A stretch of DNA of 64,000 bases, taken from Gerris lacustris (lineage: Eukaryota; Arthropoda; Insecta; Hemiptera; Gerridae). Positions 44,826 to 56,800 of this stretch are shown one piece after another. The stretch covers positions 10,012,447 to 10,076,446 of the forward strand of contig OX578281.1 of the NCBI GenBank assembly GCA_951217055.1, given 5' to 3'. Position numbers and translations under genes: made by a program. Within the stretch, counting starts at the first letter, position 1. Each line of letters begins with the position of its first letter. The notes beneath the pieces were generated by a model. That model ran no database searches. It was not told the DNA's origin and saw nothing but the letters and a program-made list of their open reading frames with translations.

Positions 44826-47800
44826 CTTTGAAACTGGTCATCATTCCTTTATTCGTGGGGTTAATTTCTTTTTTATTCATTCCTTCTTCCAGCTTTAGCA
44901 AGTTGACAATTGCCTCTTTTCCCCTGAAACTCTATTTATTTTTAATCAATTAATTGTTTTCTCAAAAAATATATATACATTCAGTAGAAGCCATCTTGGT
45001 TTAACTACCTGGGGGTAATTTAAGGGGGGAGGGATATTTTACGTTGTGGGTAATTAATAAGAGATATTAAAAATTTTATTCCTTTTCTGAGATTTTGATT
45101 GGTAAACCTAAGGGTGGCTTCTAATACCCGTGTCAACTACCCTCCTCACCTTGTGTACAGGGTGGTCCAAAAATCTTTTATAGCAGTTTTGGATTCTACA
45201 GTAAAAAATAAGAATATTTTACTTCAAACTTTTTTCTATCTCCAATATTTTGCCCCCTGGGGCAAAAGTTTAAAAATAGTAGATTTTAGCATCTGGGGGC
45301 AAAATGGGTGGTTTCCCCTAGTGTACTACTGCATGAAAACAAAATTCCCTTTACATGGTACAGATCCCCCAGTTTCATAAATTTATTTCAAATCGTTCAA
45401 AAGTTAAGGGGGGGGGGGACTTTTGGACCACCCTGTATAAGAGATAATATTTCTGTTGATTACTCTTTTGTGAAGATATATGTTGACACCTCTGTTGTAG
45501 TAAGAACAGTTGACAATGTTCGATGTAATGTTAATTACATTACACATTTATTTGAAATCATTACACCTAATATTTATATGACATATTCATGTATTATAGA
45601 AATTAGTTGTTTTTATGATGGATGGGGGAGGCCATGAGAAAGAAATGGAATGCTCAAAATTGAGTGTTAATGCAGGTAATTGGAAAATAATATTAAGAAA
45701 CCATGTACGTAATTAATTTTACTGAAAAATTACAGAGTTCTTAATTCTTAAACTAAAGCAGTATATTAAGATAGTAATAGTATTGATTAATAATTATTAT
45801 TGTAGTTAGTCTGAGTTGCATTCACCATTAATATTTTATGTTCAGTTTAAATGACGTAAATCTGAATATTTCCTAATCTAGACAATGATAACTTTAGGTT
45901 TGTTCCAACCACACTTAAAACTAGTTTGAAACTGTCTGCTGCATGCGCATTAGGAACAGGGTGTTCCAACAAAGCCCAAACTAAAACTCTGACTGTTAAT
46001 CGGTTGTTCCAACTAGGCTCTGATTGAATCACGGATTGGTTTCGAACCAGTCAGAGTCCCTACTAGTCCCTGCTGTGATGCCGCCGATCACGGCAGGGAC
46101 TAGTAGTTTGGAGCTTGTGTAAACAGAAACGTAACCTTGCCCTTCATTGTTTTGGTTTTGCTTGCCTATTTTCATATGAATGCGATGATTTTTTGTGCGT
46201 ATAATGACATTTTCTAGATATTTCTGAAAAAAAAAAAAATTGGACCTATTTTCCAAGATGGACTTTTGATTTTGATACTTAAATTCCATTTTCAAACAAA
46301 TGTCAAAACAATCTGATTTATTTCCGCAGTATTTCTTTTGTTAACTGGACTAAGATTAATATTTGTTCTTTAAAACAAAAGAGCATTTAGGATTATATCA
46401 ATAAAAAGAAAGCCCAAAAATTGTGAATTGCGTGAATTGAAATGAAATCGTGAATGCATGTATCAAATAAACATTTCTAAAATGTGTGCATGTGTTTTCG
46501 TCATATCCTTTATGAGTATGTAGGTTTTACTTCCAACTTTCGAGCTTACCGAAGTTAATTCGCTTTATAAAATAAAATCTTTGTGGTGTGGCCCCCCATT
46601 GTGTGAGCCCTTATTTGGTCGCCAAGGCCCAAATCCAGCCCTGACTTTTGCGACTGGTACTTATCTTCATCAACTATTGACTCATCCATATCTTTAATAT
46701 TTAATAAGTTCATGTATTTTTGATGGAACAAGAACACAAAATCACAGGGACCACAGCTAAGGGTAGAGGTAGAAGTAAACTATTAACTTAACAAGTTGTT
46801 CTAATAATAGTAATAGTGCTAAAACCCAACATCAAACAGTTTGGTTCGAGTTCAAGAGCGTTCCAACAAAACGAAATCACCAGTCAATTGCCAACTGATG
46901 TAATGACCGCACATGCGTATTACGTCGATCTAGGACTAATTCGAAACTGATGGTTAGAACAAACCTAACGTATTAGATTGGCAGGTGTACTTATCGCTAT
47001 TAATTATTAGATACTACAATAATCAGACATTTTACATCATTTTCTCTAATTTTTTTTTACTTACCACAATTTCTTGAGGGACATAACTTGGGATTGAATC
47101 TCCTTCATTTTCAAAATCTTCTTCAGTTAAATTCAAGTCCAAATTACATGAGCTAAGTTTAGCGATCTCCAGTCGTACTTCACTCAGTTCCAATTTGTCT
47201 TTTATAATCTGACCTGGTTTTAACAGTGTGCTTCCAGTTCTTTTACTCATTCTCTAAAATATCACAGTATTAATGTACAATTTAATTTTAAATTATATGT
47301 GGTGTCAAGTCCAATATGTTCACAGATGTAAATCCCTTTTCTCATATTAGCTAAGTTTTAAAAAAATAAGATGGCTGCTTTGTGCTTACTCTATGACAGC
47401 ACAGATGGTTTTATAAATACAGTAGAACCTTGATAAGAAGTGTCTTAAGGGGATTAGGGAAACAGTCTTGTTATCGAGGTGCTCTTTTTGTTGAGGGTCG
47501 TGTTATCAAGGTTATTTTGGCTATCAGTTGTGTTATCGAGGTTAATGGCCAAGGTTTTCAAGTCTAGACTTGTTCAAGGTGGACCCATTCCTGTATAGAG
47601 TCCCCATTCCTGTATGGCGTTATAGAGGTTGACTTCTCAAAACGACTTGTTATAGAGGTTCTGAGTTACGTTGTGAATAGGAAAAAATCCGTGTTACAGA
47701 GGTTGTTTGGATAATAATAGTCGCGTTGTAGAGGTTAATTTAACATACATATTCCTGTTGTTATGGCAATCTCTAGGGGATTTGAAAATTGCACTTGTAA

Positions 47801-50800
47801 TTGAGGTTGTCGTGTTATTGAGGGTCATGTAAGCGAGATTCTACTGTTTTCTTAACAACTCAATATGTTATTTGTCCTGGTATGACAGACATGATTTTTT
47901 GTTTTCTGTAGACCTGTTTGACATAGCTATTATTAGGTTTGTTCCAACCCCCTTATTATGGGAATAGTTTAAGACAGTGTTATTGCACATGTGCTACCAT
48001 TGTCTTATAATAAAACATCGTCAGGTTAAGGTTTATAACTATAATTTGCACCTTATTAAATAATTCAAGCAAGCCTTAGGCTGCACCTACATTATATCCA
48101 TATTTCTCCCGACCCGACCCAGGCCGATAATCTGATCCAGCGACTCCCGGGCGAGAGTGCCTGCACTGGATGTCGCCCGACCGTGCGGACCTACACTGGA
48201 TTCAGGTACTCCCGATCACACAGTGGAAGCAGTTGTGTTGTGAAGATTGAACTCTGAGGACGACTTTTTGTTTTTGGCTTTTGTTGGAGAACAGCGTTCT
48301 ACTTAATAAGAGACGAAATAGAAAAAATGGGTGAACCAGTTTAATGAAGGTAGATTTTTAGGGCAGTTTTTTAAAACTTGCCTAACTATGAGAATTTACC
48401 CCTGATAAATTCAAGGACTACCACCGCATGACAATAGAAACATTTAATTATATTCTTGAAGGCATCAAAGACGAATTCACTAGCCAATCTAACTTCAGGG
48501 TATGGGTAAATGAGGTTGCCATTGTGTTGTCGGATTGAGATATCGGACTTGAAACCAACATGTTTAGTCGGCTGTTCCGTCGGCCCAATATTGTGAGTAG
48601 TCGGATTGGGCCTCCCCCTTCTATGTAGTCACCTTGATTAAAACCTAAAACCTTAGTGTTTATTTTTCTCCCGACGTCGGATCGGGAGACATAAAGATCC
48701 ATTGTAGGTGCAGCCTAATGGATAGAAAACTTTCCTGTTGTTGTATGTGACAATTGACATTACTGCGGATGTCATGGACAGTACTTAATACTGTCTAGAG
48801 TCTAGATTGTTTGGACTGTACAGTAAATCATTCAAAAATGATCCCTGTGTGGGTTGGAACAGTTTGGAGGACAGTACGAAACATTTACAAGTCAGGTTAG
48901 AACGGATTTATTCATTGCGCATGCCCTTGACGATCCCACAAACGGTACACTGCTTGGTTAGAACAAACCTATAGTTAGAATAAGTAGAATATAGTTAGGC
49001 TGTTAAGAAAGGTCTGATATTTGCCAAAATAATTCTACCTAACTATCACTACCAATATTCTTCATTCCTATATTGACTCCATCCTCATTCTTTTCTATAC
49101 ACTTTTGCTAAAAAAAAACAGTAAAACCTAATATAGTGCCTCAAAATTTGAGGGAGTATGTTTTTACTTTGGCTTAAGCACTTTTTGAGTTATCAAAGTT
49201 GGATTAGTATTAAACCTCAAATTAGCAATGGAAAAATATCATTTCAACTTACAGGTAATTTTAAATTATTGAAGTTCCTCTACATTACTAACTTAGCTAG
49301 GCAAGTTGACAAACTTTGATAAGTGTGAGACGACTGTATTAAATAATAATCTTACCACTTTGTTATCTTCTTTTAAATCTTTATCATTAAAATCATTGTT
49401 AAAGTCATCATTTTTAATTACATCAATCATATCATTTTTCCATCCAGGGTTTTGCTCCTGAAAAAAAATGTTGCATAAACATTTGAAATATAATTTAAAT
49501 ACCTTGGAGTTAAATGATTGTTACAGTAGAACCTCGTTTACACGACAACCTCGATTACAAGTGCAATTTTCAAATCCCCTTGAGATTGCCATAACACATA
49601 ATGTTAAATTAACCTATAACGCGACTATTATTATCCAAACAACCTCTATAACACGGATTTTTTCCAATTCCCAACGGAACTCAGAACCTCTATAACAAGT
49701 CATTTTGAGAAGTCAACCTCTATAACTCTACTCTATACAGGAATGGGTCCTCGATCGAATGAACCTCGGTAACACGATTGATAGCTGTTGACATTTGACA
49801 TCAACCTTGTCCTCAAAGTTAACTTGTGTTTTGTTTAATGTATTTTTATATATATTATTAAATAATCAGATTTGTCTCAAGACAGAATAAGTCCTCTTTT
49901 AAACTATCAATAGGTTATGGGAACCAGCTATGAATAAATTTAATCCAGAAACTACTATTCCACAGTTCGACGGTACCGATTTTGACAGTTGGAAGTTTCG
50001 GTTAGAAGTTTTTCTGGATGAAAAAGAATTGGCTGTTTTTCTTGAAAAGGATCTCCAAGATATCTTTGAAGAGGCTTGTAGTCTAAACAAGCCCGATGAC
50101 AAAGGTAAAATAACTCTTTTGGAGAAACTTAAAAAGGATGAAAAAAAATGTAAGTCTATAATTATACAACGTATAGCTAACACCAATCTAGAATATATTA
50201 AGGAGAAGAAAACTCCGAAAGACATAATTTTGACACTTCAATCAATTTTTCAGAGAAAAAGCGTAGCGAGCAAAATTTATTTAAGAAAGCAACTGCTTCA
50301 AATGAAATACAATGAGCAGGATGACATTCAAAAACATTTTCTTGATTTTGATAAATTGGTTCGCGAGCTTAAGTCAATAGGTGCAAATATTCAAGACGAG
50401 GATATTATCTGTCATTTACTGATTACATTGCCAAAATCATTCGATGCTGTTTGTACAGCAATCGAAACAATAGATCCTAATAAACTTACCCTTGATTTTG
50501 TTAAGTCTAGGCTGTTAGACGAATATAATAAAAGGAAAAATTTAGAGTCTGATGAGACGTTAGGTTCTACTTCAGAGAATGTTTTTGCGGGCAAGAGGAA
50601 TGTTACCAAAAAGGTACCTAGGTGTAAATCATGTTCGAAATTAGGGCATTATCAACATCAGTGTTGGAGCAGGAATGCTAACAAATATCCTGAAAAACGG
50701 GGTAGCGCACATATGAACTCTCGTCACTCTGACGGAGATTCAGGTGGAGATTCGTTTATAGCATTCCCCCAGGGTCCCAAAGAAATGAACAATTCAGTAT

Positions 50801-53800
50801 CACTTGTATCTGATAAAAATAGTGAAATAATGTTTTATGTTGACAGTGGATGTACTGATCACATGGTAAATCAGGAAAAATATTTAAGTAATGTTAGGGA
50901 ACTTAAAGATCCTATAATTGTATCGGTAGCGAAAAATGACGTATTTTTGAAAGCTACAAAAATAGGTGACATTAAAGTTTACTATAAATTAAATAATGAA
51001 AATATAAAAGGGACCATAAGAAATGTTTTGTTTATTCCAAATTTAAAATTTAACTTGTTTTCAGTTAAGCGACTTGAAGAAGGAAATAAGTCAATACTTT
51101 TCAAAAATGGTAAAGTAACCGTTAGTAATGCAAAAGGGGAAATAATTACTATAGGCAAAAGAGAAGGTAATCTGTATGTTTTACGTTTCTTACATCGTAA
51201 TAACTTCAACAGTTCTATTTCTAATGCTAGTATCAAACCCAATGCTTTAGATGTATGGCATCTACGTTATGGCCATTTAAATCACAAATATCTCCTTGAT
51301 TTATCCAAAAATAATTTAGTTAGAGGGATCCCCGCACTACCAAATAATTATAACAATAAATTCACAGTATGCGAAGGCTGTATGATGGGCAAACAGAATA
51401 AACTTCCATACAATAAAAATCACGAAGTCAGGTCTAACAAGCCACTTCAATTGATTCATAGCGATGTTTGGGGCAAAGTCAAGCCTCAAACTTACGATGG
51501 TAAACAATATTTTGTGTCATTTATTGATGACTACACTCACTTTTCAAAAGTCTACTTAATGGCTAATAGAAGTGAAGTCGTCGATCATTTTAAAGATTAT
51601 TGTTCATCAGCGTCCACACATTTTGGTTTTAACATACAAAAATTACGTTGCGATAATGCTCTAGAATATAAGAGTCATGAAATGCAACAGTATTGTAGCA
51701 AAAACGGAATAACAGTAGAATTTACTTGTCCGTATTCTAGCACTCAAAACTGCATAGCAGAAAGATTTAATAGAACGATTCTTGACAAAGCCAGATCGAT
51801 GCTTTATGGCAGTGGTACTCCAAAAATTTTGTGGGGTGAAGCTATATTAGCAGCAACATATTTACTCAATAGGAGTCCTACCCAAGCATTGAAAAACAAA
51901 GTGCCAGCAGAACTCTGGTATGGCAAAAAGCCTAATGTGAGTAGGTTGCGTATTTTTGGTTGTAAGGCTTATGTCCATATACCGTTACAATTAAGATCAA
52001 AACTTGATCCAAAAAGTGCTAGTGCTATTATGGTCGGTTACTCACATTTGGGTTACAAGTTATGGAATTTTGAAAAACAAAAAATAATTAGGTCCAGAGA
52101 TGTTGTGTTTGATGAAAACTCTTTTAGTGAAACTACTGATAAATCAAAAGGTGTGAATGAAAATATTAATAATGAAAGTGTGAATGATAAAATAAAATTT
52201 GAATTAGATAATATCGAAAATTCGGGAAATGAATCTGACGATAAGTCTGAATGTAAAGTTGAATTACGTAGAAGTCAAAGGCCGACTAAACCACCAGACC
52301 GGTATCAAGCTGGATTCAACTGCTCCACCGCCATTGCTTTAGCCCTATCAGCAGAAAGTTATGTTGAAGATTTGCCGAAGAATCTGTCTGACCTAGAAGG
52401 GCGAGACGATAAACATCTGTGGTTAGAGGCAGTAAACAAAGAATTAAAATCCTTAGAGGATAATAAAACGTGGGTTTTAACCTATCCACAACCTAGCAGT
52501 AATATTGTAAGTTCAAAGTGGGTATTTAAAATTAAACGTGACGTTGATGGAAACGTATCAAAATACAAGGCTAGGTTAGTTGCGAAAGGTTTCTCGCAAA
52601 AGGAAGGCTTTGACTATCACGAAACTTACTCTCCCGTAGTAAAACTAGAAACTGTCCGCATATTGCTTGCATGTGCGAATCAGTTTAATATGACAATCCA
52701 CCAAATGGATTTTGAGACTGCTTTCCTTAATGGTATACTAGAGGAAACAGTCTATATGAAAGTCCCAGAGGGACTTATAGTTAGTGAAAAAGATAAAGGA
52801 AAGGTGTGTAAATTAGTTAAGTCACTGTACGGATTGAAACAGGCACCACGCACCTGGAATATAAGATTTAATAATTTTGTTGAACATAAACTTAAATTCA
52901 AAAGATCAGAGAGTGATTGCTGTCTTTATGTGAGAGAGTGGAATGATTCTTTGTTTATAATAGCTGTGTTTGTAGACGACTTGTTATTAATTTGTAAAAA
53001 TGTTGAAACTATTAATGAAGTTAAAGCGGAATTTACTAAAGAGTTCAGAATGACCGATATGGGTGAAGTAACTAGTTTTTTAGGTATTAAAATTGAAAGA
53101 GATTGGCAATTAGGAACTTTAAAAATCTCCCAGTCACATTATATTCAAAAACTTTTAGAACGATTTGAAATGAATAATTGTAAACCTAAGTCTACACCAG
53201 TTGAGGAAAAATTAAATAATTATTTGTCCACCCTTAATGATAGCTGTAACAAAATGACAGATAAACCTTATCGAGAATTAGTTGGATGTATTATGTACCT
53301 TATGCTTGCATCGAGACCAGACCTAAGCTTTGCGATTAATTTGTTTAGCAGATATCAATCCAACCCAAAAGAAGATCATTGGAATCATTTGAAACATGTT
53401 CTTAGATATCTAAAAGGAACATCAGACGTTGGGCTTATGTTTAAAAGAAACCATGAAGCGGCTCCACTAGTCGTCTATGCAGACTCGGACTGGGCCAGTG
53501 ATGTGTCAGATAGAAAATCAACAACTGGATACCTGTGCAAAGTCTTCGGCTGCACCGTTAATTGGGCGACAAAGAAACAGACTACTGTCTCGTTATCAAG
53601 TACAGAAGCCGAATACATCGCCTTGGCGTCTGCTACTTGCGAGTGTTTATGGATTCAGAAGGTCCTGACGGAGCTTCAAGTAGATAACGTTATCCCGACT
53701 ACTATATATGAAGACAATCAGTCCGCCATCGCCATAGCAAACAATCCTAAAGACCATCAGCGAATGAAGCATTTAGACGTGAAGTACAACTTCATCAGGG

Positions 53801-56800
53801 AAAAAGTTCAGCAAGGTATAATATCCTTATCACACATTGCTTCCTCGGACCAACCAGCGGATCTACTGACTAAGGCTCTGTCTCCTACAAAATTTCTACA
53901 GTTAAGAAGTTTACTAGGATGCAAGTTTGAGAGGGGGTGTTGACATTTGACATCAACCTTGTCCTCAAAGTTAACTTGTGTTTTGTTTAATGTATTTTTA
54001 TATATATTATTAAATAATCAGATTTGTCTCAAGACAGAATAAGTCCTCTTTTAAACTATCAATAATAGCCAAAATAACCTTGATAACATGACTCTCAACA
54101 AAAAGAGCACCTCGATAATAAGACTGTTTCCCTAATACCCTCTACCCCCCCATAATCCCTCTACCCTCTATTCTAATACCATAGACCGTCTACAGAAATG
54201 TCTCGCAACGTGTCTATAGACATCTGCTGAGACCGTCTATGGTCTAGGTCTAGCATCCACACTTGTAGACACGTTGCGCAACATGCCTAACGTTGCACCA
54301 TGTCTACCATTTAGAATGGAAAACCATAGACATGTGATTTTGGTCTAGCAACGAGACCGTAGACGCCGTTTGTCTCAGCCGATGTCTATAGACAAATCGC
54401 TAGACATGTCTCTGAGACCAAAATCACGCAACATGTCTACCAGTGTGGACAAGGCTTTAGGTGTAGACTTTTTGGTGGGAGGATTCTGCTCTCAATTGAG
54501 TTGGTGAAATTACTTTCAACATGGATATATTCTTTGACTGGGGGATGGAAGAAAATTTTTCATCATACAAAAAAACGACTTGACAAATGTGATATGTATG
54601 GAAATAGAAATTAGGATCTAATTGGAGGTTCACTATATTAGTACTATTTTCGCCAATAGGAGTGCTGAAGTATTTTTTTTTTAATATAGAACCAGGAAGT
54701 TTAGACATCAGTAGCTCGGTTTTCACTTTTTAGTACTATATTTGGCTAAAAAGAACCATAAATATAAAAAATTAATATTACTAGTACATCAGAGCTCCAA
54801 GGAGACCAAAACAGAATTTCTTCTTATGCAAAAAACGACTAAAAATTTGATGCTTATGGAAACGGAAGTTAGGATCTAACAGGAGGTAGCTCGATTTTTT
54901 AATACTTAATTACTATATGTTGCCAATAGGAGTCCTGAAGTAAAAAAATAATATAAATTTTATATTAAAAAGAAAGTAGAAATCCTAGCGGACCAAACTG
55001 GAATTCCTTCTATTCAGGAAGAGTACTACAGTTCTCCGTGCGGACATCAGGAGACCTCGGAGGGAGGTAGAAGCTTGGAGAATGCCAAAGTGGCGCCTCT
55101 AGTTACATTACTTACTCTAAATTTATGACTGAGTAAAACTAAATCAGTTCACTAATTTAGTGATAAGATATTGGTTCAATTGTTAAATAAATATTAATTA
55201 TGAATAATTATATAAATTAGTTATGTATCTACTGACCTGAGTTTTGACTAGTTCTTGTACACCTTCAAGATTATAGCAGTATTCATAGTAGCCATTTTTT
55301 AACAGGTCTTCATCGATATATTCATCTTCTAATTTTTCTTCCTTCAGTGACAAAATGTTATTTTATTATAAAATGATTTGATTCTATAAGTATTTATAAA
55401 ACTACTTATTTTGTTGAAATTTGTGAATTAACCCAAATGATGTTGGTTAATTGTAATAAAGTTGTGGCCCTTTGTAACATTGTGATCATTCTGAGGAACA
55501 AGACGAAACAAGCTATCAGTAGAAGTCGCTGCGTCTCAGGCTCAGTCAGGGAGACACTAGTAAAACTCTCAAACCGGTCAATTGAAGCTGTTATGCAGAT
55601 TTACAAAGCTAGTGTACTCGGCACATTGTTATATGCCGCTCCTGTTTGGTTGCTTCGGTATTTGACCCAGCTTGAGGCAGCTCAAAATTACTTTTTTAAA
55701 AATCATTTTTCTTTAAAAACCAATACTCCACATTATATAGTTAGAAGGGAGTTCAATTTGTCTCATGTAACAGTTCAAATAGTGAAACAGGTTCTTAACT
55801 TCATTAATTACATCCACAAACACCCAGATAATAGTTTAATCAAAAAATGCTTTCAACGCCTTGTATACCTAGACTCAGTTCCTTCAAACCGGATAAATCT
55901 CAACTGGATATCCCAAATAAAATGTACCTTGATAAGCGTCGTTGATAACCAAGATATACTATTCTCAGAACAGATAAACCAGAAAAGTATTCAAATAATA
56001 TTAGAGAGTGTTGCATCAAACATGGATAAAGAAGACTTTAATAGCATACAGAAGTCAAGTTACAGCTGCTTATATCAAAGTCTGAATTGCTCGAATTATC
56101 TTTCGGGTGGTTACCTCGACCCTAAGTTCAAATTACCTTATGCGCAACAAAGAGTGTTAGCCCAGATTCGAACTTCGGGTTTGGACGGGATCAAGGTGAC
56201 AATCAGAGGGGTGGTTCACAGAATCCAGACTTCAGAATTATGCACAGTCTGTAATCTGAAGGAAAGCGAGACATTGGCGCATATCTTTCTCAGATGTCCT
56301 ATCTACAGAGCACAACGAAGAGCACTTTTACCAACTAATATTAATGACAGTAATTGTTCAGAGACTACGAAATTGGCCTCTATGCTTTCGGTAGTTTCTA
56401 AGGACCAAGCAAATAAGATATTTTATTTTTTTATAAATATACTCAAGATTAGAGCTTTTATTTTAGACGAGTAATGTTAAAAAATTAAATAAGAAAAGGA
56501 AAAAAAAGAAAAAAAATCGATAAATTACAAATATTAGATTATAACAAAGAGATATATTATAATTTATTCTTACCCACTAATGTGAATTTTACGTATAATT
56601 TTACGGTATAAATGTAAACAAGATATAGTTTTTATTTATTTTTTTTTTTTAGAAGAAATGTACGTAGTTTTTATATTATTTCGATTTGTATTTATTTGAA
56701 TTTAATTTTTCTTTTATTTAACAAGTATTGTGAACGATGTTATTATTTTTGTATTTTTCATGTTGCACCTCTTTGTATAAAGCTTCTAAGTTTTAAACAC

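Larger units (their letters stand above)
49524..54136 (-). mobile_element. pogo-like motif-array repeat, copy 3, split by copia
   Basis: Parts 49524-49785 and 54070-54136, in reverse orientation to copies 1 and 2, begin CAGTAGAACCTCGTTTACAC. The copia element sits in gattgatagc|caaaataacc. The far end is cut short at ccctaat. Confidence 0.82.

Noticed and set aside
45099..45637. Two overlapping frames of 93 and 109 codons
   Set aside because: They lie across a TA-flanked MITE and carry its inverted ends.
47032..47250. Stand-alone 72-codon gene
   Set aside because: Has an acceptor before its ATG and a full-consensus donor inside; better read as an internal exon.
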